From positions 1 through 35,179 of the forward strand of contig CAIUZX010000078.1 in assembly GCA_903903715.1 (NCBI GenBank): a DNA stretch of 35,179 nucleotides. Direction: 5' to 3'. Shown here one piece after another: positions 26,141 to 33,390 of the stretch. The notes below the pieces were generated by a model. It was not told where the DNA came from and made no database searches. It worked only from the letters and a program-made list of their open reading frames with translations. The translations under genes and the position numbers were made by a program. Numbering within the stretch: the stretch's first letter is position 1; the number at the start of each line of letters is the position of its first letter. The stretch is from an uncultured Caulobacterales bacterium (GTDB taxonomy: Bacteria > Pseudomonadota > Alphaproteobacteria > Caulobacterales > Caulobacteraceae).

Positions 26141-26843
26141 GGGGTGTTCCTGCAGCGGGACCTTGCGCCAGAGCGCGCTCCGCCTTCAAAGGGGAGATCA
26201 GGCGCGCATAGTTTGCATCGAACAGGTCGAAGAGCGCGGGATCAGTGCCGCGATACCAGGCGATGGCCGCAGCCTGACTGAATTCGGGGTTGTCGGAGCC
26301 GAACACGACCTTCGACCGGATACGCGGCTCTGCGAGGGCGTGTCGGATCAGGCGGCTGACGCCGATATCAAGATCTGGCTGGCCGGTCACGCAGCCGAAG
26401 ATCTCCTGGGTGGCGGAGAAGTCCACGAAGGCGTTCGGGCTGTAACGCACGACCTGCAGCATCTCGTGAATGTCGTAGCCCCCGCCGTGGGTCAGCAGGA
26501 AATGGCGGTCCCGGAATCTCGCAAGCAGATGGAAGAAGTCGACCGGCTTCCAGACGAACTTGTAAAATGTGTCCAGCACCACGACCTTCGACGCCGAACC
26601 CGCCAGATACGCAGCGATCTGGTCCGGAGTGAAGCCGTTCCGGCGGCAGTGAATGTAGATGATGTCGCTGTCGGCATGGCGCTTGTCAGCGGTCAGATAG
26701 GGCGCGACGACAAACGTCTCGCCGTAAGGCTGGGCCTTGTGCCAGTCGTAGGGATGGCCTTCCGGAACCGGCGGGTCTCCTTCGACCGACAGGATCAGGC
26801 CGCCGTGCTGAGCCTCGACGATATGGGCGTGGACGTCGATCAT
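26133..26843 (-). CDS. Amidohydrolase-family metal-dependent hydrolase
   Basis: The 236-residue TIM-barrel-type protein starts MIDVHAHIV, with metal ligands His5 and His7. Further candidates are His119 in LLTHGGGYD and Asp184 in VVFGSDNPEFS, and it ends near the common FDANYARLI segment. The pattern fits the amidohydrolase_2 (PF04909) group, which hydrolyses or decarboxylates diverse substrates. It is shorter than most (usually near 280-330). It sits between a 2-oxoglutarate dioxygenase-like gene (5-base gap) and a DegT aminotransferase (8-base overlap), so a role on an N-acyl or carboxylated sugar intermediate is possible. That is inference. Confidence 0.75.
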   Translation of the reverse strand: MIDVHAHIVEAQHGGLILSVEGDPPVPEGHPYDWHKAQPYGETFVVAPYLTADKRHADSDIIYIHCRRNGFTPDQIAAYLAGSASKVVVLDTFYKFVWKPVDFFHLLARFRDRHFLLTHGGGYDIHEMLQVVRYSPNAFVDFSATQEIFGCVTGQPDLDIGVSRLIRHALAEPRIRSKVVFGSDNPEFSQAAAIAWYRGTDPALFDLFDANYARLISPLKAERALAQGPAAGTPHV

Positions 26844-26848
26844 CGCGC

Positions 26849-27628
26849 TCAGTCCTTGAGAGGCCGCAGTCCGCCCCGGTCGAACACACCCGTCAGCGCC
26901 ACGGCGCGGCCGGACATGGCGTTGGCGTTGAAGGGGGTCTCTGGATCGATATCCGCGACACCGTGCACGCTCTGACCGTCCCAGATGACCACGTCGCCGG
27001 AGCGGCCCCCGAGCTCGAGATCGTGGATCTCCCCGTTACGCTCGACATAGACGCCGCCGGAATGGAAATCCACGCCGCGTTCCGTCAACTGAAGGCTGAG
27101 CTGCAGGTAGGCCACATCATCGCCCGTGACGTCTCCGAACACGGTGGCGCCTCTACGGTCCCTGTGCGCCGACATGAAGCCGCCGCCGGCGGGATAGAAA
27201 TGGATGCGGCAGGCGTTGAAGTGATCGGGCGCAAGACTTTCGTCGGTCAGGACCTCTCGCCCAATTACCGTGTCCCGCAGTGCGATCAGGGTTCTGAAGT
27301 CATTGTGGAGCTCGAAGATGTCCTCATCAAACAGCGGATTGTAGATGTTGATCATGAAGCGGGAGATGCCGGCCTGGGACTGGTTGGCGACGCCGATGCC
27401 CCACTTGCTGACATTCCGCCGAATCTCGTCCGGTGTGACGCCGGAGGAGGCGCGGTGCTGCGTCGTGTTGATGTAGGAGAGAATGCCCGAAAGTCGGCTC
27501 CGGATACGGTCTCGGTCGTACAGGCCGCGAACGCTCGCGTAACCTCTGACCCGAATGGCGTCCTGAATCTCGCCGCGGAGGGCTGCGACCTCCTCGACCG
27601 ACGTCGCGTGAAACACGGTTGCGCTCAT
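26849..27628 (-). CDS. 2-oxoglutarate/Fe(II) dioxygenase-like protein
   Basis: The 259-residue protein has the marks of a 2-oxoglutarate-dependent non-haem iron dioxygenase: His155-x-Asp157 in FMSAHRDRRG, the distal His222 in GQSVHGVADID, and Arg241 in SGRAVALTGVF for 2-oxoglutarate binding. Spacing (67 residues between Asp and distal His, 19 to Arg) is normal for phytanoyl-CoA-dioxygenase-like enzymes. Such enzymes hydroxylate, desaturate or demethylate. Its ATG overlaps the stop of the SDR gene (ATGA at 27628-27625). A dioxygenase inside a sugar-nucleotide operon is uncommon; it may hydroxylate the sugar or an acyl group on it. Confidence 0.7.
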   Translation of the reverse strand: MSATVFHATSVEEVAALRGEIQDAIRVRGYASVRGLYDRDRIRSRLSGILSYINTTQHRASSGVTPDEIRRNVSKWGIGVANQSQAGISRFMINIYNPLFDEDIFELHNDFRTLIALRDTVIGREVLTDESLAPDHFNACRIHFYPAGGGFMSAHRDRRGATVFGDVTGDDVAYLQLSLQLTERGVDFHSGGVYVERNGEIHDLELGGRSGDVVIWDGQSVHGVADIDPETPFNANAMSGRAVALTGVFDRGGLRPLKD

Positions 27629-28524
27629 TCCGGGCTCACTGGCGTGAGGGCGACGGCGGCGGGAAGGAGGTCAGAGCAGCCTTGCTCGAAGCTTCGAAAC
27701 GTCACGTCGGGCATTTTCGTCAACCTCAAGGTGGGGTCGAAATGGCGGTGCGTCACGGGGTTCTGGCGCGGCGAGCCGTGAATAGTCGGCTCCGGTTCGA
27801 GTCGAAACGCCAGATGCTCTGCAACGGCGCGGAAGGAGAGGGATTGTCCCAGCGCAACATTCAATATTCCGGAAGTCCGGCGCATGGCGCAGCTCAGGAC
27901 GACCCTGGCGAGATCCTCGACGTGCACATGGTCGCGCATTTCCTCGCCGTTTCCGAACAGCGATATCTCGCCCGATTTCACCGCGTCTCGCGCGAAGCGG
28001 TTCGGTCCGTAGCTGTTGTGCGGGTCGCCTGCGCCATATAGTGCGCTCGGCCGCAGGATCGCCAGCGGGGTGGCGCCCGCGATGGACTGCACCATGGCTT
28101 CTCGGGCGACATGCATGGCGCCGTGCAGGCTGCTAGCGTCTGTGGGGGAGGTCTCGGTGACGAACGTCGCCTCGCCATAGACCGCGTCGGACGAAATGTA
28201 GATCAGGTGCGACGCCGGAGACCGCCTCCAGGCGGCGCAGACGACCTGCGCCATGATGACGTTCTCGACCATCATTTCCGAGGTCTTCGCCGGCGCGCGG
28301 GCGGCTGCGAACACGACCGTGTCGGACGGTCTGCAGAGCCCGCCAAGCTGCTCGTCGGCGTCAGCGGCGGACAGATCGACATCGGCGCGGCCCAAGGCCA
28401 GAACGTCGACGCCCTCGGACCTGGCGGCGCTGATCACATGTCGGCCGACAAAGCCCGCGGCGCCGATGACCACCAGCCGTTGAGGTTTCACGGGCTGCTC
28501 AAGTTGATGCGTCAAAGGGGGCAT
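27625..28524 (-). CDS. NAD-dependent epimerase/dehydratase-family (extended SDR) protein with altered catalytic residues
   Basis: This 299-residue extended SDR has the Rossmann motif GAAGFVG (21-27), YISSDAVYGE (109-118) and a C-terminal substrate region with HVHVEDLARVV. The catalytic YxxxK reads HGAMH (His134 to His138), so the active-site Tyr and Lys are both replaced by His, while SSD before it is kept. It may be a non-redox epimerase, a reductase using other residues, or a binding protein. It starts 9 bases after the UDP-glucose-dehydrogenase-like gene and overlaps the dioxygenase gene by 4. The substrate is probably a nucleotide sugar. Confidence 0.8.
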   Translation of the reverse strand: MPPLTHQLEQPVKPQRLVVIGAAGFVGRHVISAARSEGVDVLALGRADVDLSAADADEQLGGLCRPSDTVVFAAARAPAKTSEMMVENVIMAQVVCAAWRRSPASHLIYISSDAVYGEATFVTETSPTDASSLHGAMHVAREAMVQSIAGATPLAILRPSALYGAGDPHNSYGPNRFARDAVKSGEISLFGNGEEMRDHVHVEDLARVVLSCAMRRTSGILNVALGQSLSFRAVAEHLAFRLEPEPTIHGSPRQNPVTHRHFDPTLRLTKMPDVTFRSFEQGCSDLLPAAVALTPVSPE

Positions 28525-28533
28525 GGTGCGCCT

Positions 28534-29814
28534 TCACGATCCAGAGGGGTGGCCAAGTCGGCGATAGTCGAAACCGGCGCGTGCGAAGGCGCGCTCATCG
28601 AGCAGGCCGTAGGGGTCAAGCAGTAGCCGCGCTTGTGTCCAGCCCGCGAGCTGATCGGCCGTTATGGTCGCGTAGTCCGGCCAGGGAGTCATGATCGCGA
28701 CGGCGGCGGTGGACTGACAGGCCGCTTCCACGGTCGCGCAGATGGTCAGTCGCTCAGGCGGATCGGGGATCGCACTCACGACAGGATCATGCGCCGACAC
28801 CAGGCGCGGGCCCAGATTGCGGAGAAGCTCCACCCCCGGGGAGTTGCGGATGGAGGCGGTGTTTTCCTTGTAGGCGAGGCCGAGGATGGCGACCGGCGCG
28901 TCCGCTTCAAGGCCTGCCGAATGGACCTGTCGCAGCGCCCATCCCCGACGGTATGCGGACGCCCGTGTCCAGCAGGTGGTCAGTCCGCTCTCCACGCCGT
29001 GTTCACCCGCGAGCTTCTCGATCGTGGCGATGTCGCGCCCGAGATTGCTGCCGCCAAAGCCGAGGCCAGGGGTCAGATAGGCGGACGGGCCGATCCGTGC
29101 GTCGAGTCTGAGGGCCGGAACGATCTCGCTCCACTGCGCGCCCGTCTCCGCGGCGAGGTCGGCCAGCATTCCCGTGGTGCTAAGGCTCGACACCAGAAAA
29201 GCGTTGATGGCGATCTTGGTCAGCTCCGCGCTTTCAGCGCGCATCGTCAGAACCGGACAATCGAAGGCCTGCAGATAGGCCTGGTAGGCATTCGGCAGAG
29301 GCCTGTCCGTGTCGAGCTGACCGACGATCAGCCGTTCCGGATGCAGCGCCCGGGCCATCGCCCGTCCGAAGATGAGCGTCTCAACTTGATAGCCGATGTT
29401 TTCGCCGCCGAGATCACGGGCAAGGCCACGCGTGAAGCCGGGCGGAACCTGGCTCAGGATCACCATGATGGCGCCCGGCTTCAGGTGCGGGAAGACGTGT
29501 TCAGCTAATGTGCGGATGGGGTTGAGGTCGCTGGTGTCGTCCTCCAGGGTCGGAACATCCTCCGCCACAAAGACCACGTCGCATTGGGCGATATCGTGCA
29601 ATGCCGCAGACAGTTTGAGGTTCGGGTGTCGCAAGGCCTCGGGCAGGCCCGGCTCCTCGATGGAGAGACGTCCCGCCCGGATGGCCTCGACCCGCTGATC
29701 GTCAGAGTCATAGGCCACTGTCTCGAAGCCCTTTGCGGCGCACGCCGCAGCGGTGCACAGCCCCAGGTGTGTCAGGCCGCAAATTCCTATGGTGGGGAGG
29801 TCCGACAGCATCAT
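28534..29814 (-). CDS. UDP-glucose/GDP-mannose dehydrogenase-like protein without the catalytic cysteine
   Basis: The 426-residue protein has the whole fold: N-terminal Rossmann (IGICGLTHLGLC), the central helix with Lys200 and Asn204 (ELTKIAINAFL), and the C-terminal UDP-binding domain. The catalytic GGSC segment reads GGSNLGRD (Asn257 at 29046-29044). True dehydrogenases need that Cys for the second oxidation step. I recall related proteins with GGNLERD, so this is probably a distinct subfamily, not decay. Possible roles are a single two-electron oxidation to an aldehyde, or another oxidation of a nucleotide sugar. ATG 29814 overlaps the stop of the Gfo/Idh gene (ATGA), which fixes the start; the longer frame to 29865 is unlikely. 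Confidence 0.85.
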   Translation of the reverse strand: MMLSDLPTIGICGLTHLGLCTAAACAAKGFETVAYDSDDQRVEAIRAGRLSIEEPGLPEALRHPNLKLSAALHDIAQCDVVFVAEDVPTLEDDTSDLNPIRTLAEHVFPHLKPGAIMVILSQVPPGFTRGLARDLGGENIGYQVETLIFGRAMARALHPERLIVGQLDTDRPLPNAYQAYLQAFDCPVLTMRAESAELTKIAINAFLVSSLSTTGMLADLAAETGAQWSEIVPALRLDARIGPSAYLTPGLGFGGSNLGRDIATIEKLAGEHGVESGLTTCWTRASAYRRGWALRQVHSAGLEADAPVAILGLAYKENTASIRNSPGVELLRNLGPRLVSAHDPVVSAIPDPPERLTICATVEAACQSTAAVAIMTPWPDYATITADQLAGWTQARLLLDPYGLLDERAFARAGFDYRRLGHPSGS

Positions 29815-30758
29815 AGGGGCGTCCCGGCCTGGCCGCTGATGTTCGCCAACTCCCGCTCGATCCACAGGTCATCCACGAGGGGCTCCGGCCTATTCTCGCT
29901 CAGGCTGTGGCACAGGTCTTTGAAGTGCGCGTATTCCAAGGACCAGGTCGGATCCTCCTGAGTCAGGGTCACCTCGGTCTCCGTCGGGCGGCCGCTGGGC
30001 AGGATACGGGTCCGGTGGATGAAGGACGAGGGGCCCCATTTGCAAAGGGAACGGATGTGGGCGCTGCCCTTGTCTGCGAAGACGTCCGCCGAGAAGTCGT
30101 TGCGCCAGGAGATCAACGACATTTCGAGCTCGACGTCCGGCGCGCCTGCGCCCGCCAGCACCACATTGTCGAACGCCTTGGTCTCGAAGGACGAGGCGCG
30201 GACGAGTTTGAAGTCCCACCGTGCTTCATCGCCGAACCAGAAGCGGAGCGTGTCCAGGAGGTGGCTGCCGAGGTCCGGCAGCACGCCGCTGTTGCGATCG
30301 CGCCAGGGACTGTCTGCGACCAGACGCGCCGTACCGTTTCCGTAGAAGAGGCGGAGGCTGTAGACCTGCCCCAGCGCTCCCGAAGCCAGAAGATCCCGCA
30401 TGCGGATGAAGTGCGGCTCGAAGCGATGGTTATAGGCAGTGTAGAGCACGGCGTCTGTCGCCTTCGCCGTCCGGGCCAGGGCCTGATAGGCGGCGTCCTC
30501 TCCCAACATGAGCGGCTTTTCGACGAGGACATGCTTTCCGGCCGCCAGCAAACTCTGCAGCAATTCGGGCTTGGCGTGGTCCGGCGTGCAGACAGCCGCG
30601 GCGTCGATCAGGTCCAGATCCAGGTCTTCGATCGCGCGAAGGTCCGCGTCCGACGCGACCGGATCGATGGTCGCGGCCAAGTCTGCGCCGGCGATGCGCG
30701 CGCGCTTGCGTCCCTGGACCCCCAGGCCGAAGATCGCCAGACGGAGCGGTGCGCTCAT
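29811..30758 (-). CDS. Gfo/Idh/MocA-family oxidoreductase
   Basis: The 315-residue NAD(P)-dependent oxidoreductase has the Rossmann motif FGLGVQG (10-16), AVCTPDH near 55-61, the EKP motif (80-82 in LVEKPLML) and the catalytic-region His in DLGSHLLDTLRFW. Members such as WbpB and GFOR oxidise or reduce sugars and UDP-sugars at C1-C3. A WbpB-like 3-oxidation followed by DegT transamination gives 3-amino sugars, so this gene could supply the keto group for a neighbouring aminotransferase (inference). The long frame to 31073 runs through the upstream kinase gene; the ATG at 30758, overlapping that gene's TGA, is the real start. Confidence 0.9.
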   Translation of the reverse strand: MSAPLRLAIFGLGVQGRKRARIAGADLAATIDPVASDADLRAIEDLDLDLIDAAAVCTPDHAKPELLQSLLAAGKHVLVEKPLMLGEDAAYQALARTAKATDAVLYTAYNHRFEPHFIRMRDLLASGALGQVYSLRLFYGNGTARLVADSPWRDRNSGVLPDLGSHLLDTLRFWFGDEARWDFKLVRASSFETKAFDNVVLAGAGAPDVELEMSLISWRNDFSADVFADKGSAHIRSLCKWGPSSFIHRTRILPSGRPTETEVTLTQEDPTWSLEYAHFKDLCHSLSENRPEPLVDDLWIERELANISGQAGTPL

Positions 30759-32317
30759 CCGACGAAGCACCGGTCTTTGATCTGCGCGCATTTGGCGCGG
30801 AGTTGTTCGAGGGACACCGGAATGTTTCCGTCCAGCTCGCATTCGACGGCTGCGGCGAAGCTTCCGAGGATGCCTGCGATCACGCAATTGCCGGTGGCGC
30901 GGAGCGCCAGGGCGGAATAAGCGAGCAGGGCGTCTCCCGAGCCGACGGCGTCGACCACACGATCTGTGAAACTGTCGAGCACCACGAAGCTCGATCCGAT
31001 ATCGCCCGGAGGGTTTGCCGGACGAAACACGATCACCCCGCGCTCCCCGAGCTTCAGGAGCAGGTGCCGGCATCGCGCCGCTTCATATAGGCGGCTGCCG
31101 AGGGGGCGGATGACGGTGTCCTGATCGCCCATGGCGAACCGCGCCTCCCGCTCATTGGGCGTGATCAGGTCGAAGTCCTTGAAATCGAGGATATTGCCCC
31201 AGCGGCTGGAGACCTGGCTGTCGGCGACCTTCAAAGCTCCTGGCGGGATCGAAGCGATGATCGCGTCCGTAGTCGGCGCGCTGAACACGCCATGACGGAA
31301 GTCGCTGAGGATAACGAGGTCGGCGTCTGTGGTGGAGAGGTTGGCGCAGATCTCGCGGCGAATGCGGTCCGAGATGGCCCGATTGTCCAGCTTGTCGATC
31401 TTCAGCATGCGATAGTCGCCGACCACGACCGCGTTCTTCTGCGTCGTCGGTCGGGTCGGGTCCGTCACGGCCTTGAGCCGGACGCCCGCGCTGGCGAGAT
31501 CGTTCCGGACCAACTCCGCGAGCGCGTCATCGCCCAGGACCGTCGACAGAGTGACCTCGGCGCCGGCGGTCTGCAGGTGCTTGGCGACCACGCCCGCGCC
31601 GCCGACATAGTGCACTTCGTCCTCATAGCGGACACTGAAAGTCGGTGTCTTGCCGTTGGCGCCGATCAGCGTGGTGCGGGTTTGTGTGTCGACGATCACG
31701 TCGCCCACGACGTGCACCTTCAGGCCGGACAGCGCATCAAGGCTTCGATCAAGGTCCTCGAAGGTGATCCCTTCGTTTTCCATGACCACCATGAGCTTCT
31801 CATTCGAGATGTTCGGCGGCATGGAGTCGATGATGCGGGAGGACGAGTACACCACGTCCCCCGGTGTAAACACCATCTCCCCGCCATAGCTTTCGACGGC
31901 TTCCATTTCCGCAGCGGTCTTGGGGTGCACGCCGCCCTTTGCGTATTCATAGCCTTTGACGAAGTAGTCCGGCTGAATGATGCGGATGTTTTCCAGCGGA
32001 TCAGCATTCGGATCGACGGTGACAAAGTCGACCATCTGGAGAGCCGCGAGATTCAATGCCCGAAGGTCATGGGGCACGTAGGGCCTGATGTTCGCCTTCT
32101 GGATATGGTGATCTGCGGTGATACCGACGACAAGCAAGTCGCCGCGCTCACGCGCATAAAGCAGGTGCCGGATATGGCCTGGATGAACAATATCAAATGT
32201 TCCATGACACATCACCACCCTGCGGTCGCGAGGGCGGTCTCCGATCAGCGCTCTAATCTCAGCAGCTGACTTGACCTTCTCAGCATAAACCTTGCCGAAC
32301 AGATTGCTGGCGGTCAT
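30755..32317 (-). CDS. Nucleotidyltransferase-PfkB kinase fusion, HldE-like with reversed domain order
   Basis: The 520-residue bifunctional protein has an N-terminal cytidylyltransferase-like domain (about 30-165) with HGTFDIVHPGH (38-48, HPGH at 45-48) and YSSSRII. A PfkB/ribokinase-type kinase (about 200-510) follows, with VVGDVIVDT, VGGAGVVAKH, LITPNEREA and DAVGSGDALLA (catalytic Asp462). HldE of E. coli has the kinase first and the transferase last; here the order is the opposite. Together the domains should phosphorylate a sugar and convert the phosphate to a nucleotide sugar, with substrate and nucleotide unknown. GGAG eight bases before ATG 32317 and the 186-base upstream gap make it the first gene of the operon. 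Confidence 0.88.
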   Translation of the reverse strand: MTASNLFGKVYAEKVKSAAEIRALIGDRPRDRRVVMCHGTFDIVHPGHIRHLLYARERGDLLVVGITADHHIQKANIRPYVPHDLRALNLAALQMVDFVTVDPNADPLENIRIIQPDYFVKGYEYAKGGVHPKTAAEMEAVESYGGEMVFTPGDVVYSSSRIIDSMPPNISNEKLMVVMENEGITFEDLDRSLDALSGLKVHVVGDVIVDTQTRTTLIGANGKTPTFSVRYEDEVHYVGGAGVVAKHLQTAGAEVTLSTVLGDDALAELVRNDLASAGVRLKAVTDPTRPTTQKNAVVVGDYRMLKIDKLDNRAISDRIRREICANLSTTDADLVILSDFRHGVFSAPTTDAIIASIPPGALKVADSQVSSRWGNILDFKDFDLITPNEREARFAMGDQDTVIRPLGSRLYEAARCRHLLLKLGERGVIVFRPANPPGDIGSSFVVLDSFTDRVVDAVGSGDALLAYSALALRATGNCVIAGILGSFAAAVECELDGNIPVSLEQLRAKCAQIKDRCFVG

Positions 32318-32502
32318 TCCGACTCCGTAAACTCGCCGCCTGCGCCGCGCCGAATTCCGTTCCTCTCGGGGCGCGAGTCAGTGACCATGTGTGATCATAG
32401 TGTTTTGGGCCTGCTTCGCACGCGTTCTTTTGGCGCGAAGGGGACTCATGCCGGTCCTGTCGGTTGACTGAGGCGGCATTGAAAAAGGCGCAGGTTTTCG
32501 GC
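32318..32502. promoter_or_regulatory. Divergent promoter region of the sugar operon
   Basis: The 185-base gap lies between the leftward 11-gene operon and the rightward RmlD-like gene. On the minus strand TATGAT (32399-32394) is a good -10 candidate, but the expected -35 position reads poorly (CGTGCG). The stretch around 32387-32402 contains the small palindrome TGATCA. No riboswitch-like structure was noticed. Confidence 0.35.
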
Positions 32503-33390
32503 ATGACGATCCTACTCATTGGCGCTACCGGGATGCTGGGATCGGCCTTGCGAGCGCAGGCGTTCCCTGGCGAGGTCATGTCAACCTGGCGCGAGCGCCC
32601 ATTGCCCCACGGTATTCGCTTTGACGCTAAGGAGGACGATCCGCGGCGCCTTCTGAGCGGTCTGCAAGGTCGGCCGAGTCACGCTGTGCTGCTGTTTGGC
32701 CAGACGCAGATCGACGCCTGCGCGCGGGATCCTGCGGGCTCTCGGGACGTGAACGTGTCGGCGATGATCCGCCTGCTCACGTGTCTGAAGTCTGAGGGGA
32801 TCACGCCGGTCTACTGCTCCACCGACGGCGTGTTCGACGGCGGCGGCCGGGACCTGCGAGAAGATGCGCCGCCCAACCCAATACTCGAATACGGTCGCCA
32901 GAAGGCCGAGATGGAAGCCTTCATCGCCTCGGAGTTCGCCGGGCGACCCCACCTGATCCTGAGGTACGCAAAGCTGGTTGGCCTCGAGACAGGGCGGCGA
33001 AATCTCCTCGGCGAATGGGTGGATGACCTCGAGCGTGGGCGCGAGATCCGGCTTGCCAAAGACCAATACTTTTCTCCAGCGTCTCTGGCCGACGCTGCGA
33101 AGGCGACGCTGGAATGCGCGCGTCGGGATCTGACCGGGATCTATCATGTCGGCGGGCCTGAGCGGCTCTCGAGGATCGAGATCTTCGAGATTGTCAGACG
33201 GGTCTACGAACGCCTCCAAGAGGTGACGTCCGTCGTGACCTATTGCCGACTGAACGACCTACCCTTTCTCGAGCCGAGGCCGCTGGACGCCTCCATCAAC
33301 TCGGAGAAACTGTATCAGGCGATCGGTCGTCGCTTTGCCAGCGTCGCCGAGCTCTGCGAGTGCGAAATGCCGATCCGGCTCCGGATCTAG
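32503..33390 (+). CDS. RmlD-like NAD(P)-dependent sugar reductase
   Basis: The 295-residue SDR starts MTILLIGATGMLGS (GxxGxxG at 7-13) and has the STDGVFDG segment, the catalytic Tyr and Lys in YGRQKAEME and LILRYAKLVG. This matches the RmlD/dTDP-4-dehydrorhamnose reductase family. Unlike the SDR at 27625-28524, the catalytic pair is intact. It could reduce the 4-keto group of the cluster's sugar. The frame is open from a TTG at 32464, but ATG 32503 begins directly at the Rossmann strand. Its TAG shares three bases with the stop of the convergent glycosyltransferase gene. Confidence 0.85.
   Translation: MTILLIGATGMLGSALRAQAFPGEVMSTWRERPLPHGIRFDAKEDDPRRLLSGLQGRPSHAVLLFGQTQIDACARDPAGSRDVNVSAMIRLLTCLKSEGITPVYCSTDGVFDGGGRDLREDAPPNPILEYGRQKAEMEAFIASEFAGRPHLILRYAKLVGLETGRRNLLGEWVDDLERGREIRLAKDQYFSPASLADAAKATLECARRDLTGIYHVGGPERLSRIEIFEIVRRVYERLQEVTSVVTYCRLNDLPFLEPRPLDASINSEKLYQAIGRRFASVAELCECEMPIRLRI

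Noticed and set aside
25430..26975. Plus-strand frames opposite the DegT and amidohydrolase genes
   Set aside because: They lie antisense to genes with clear motifs and lack ribosome-binding sites and domains.
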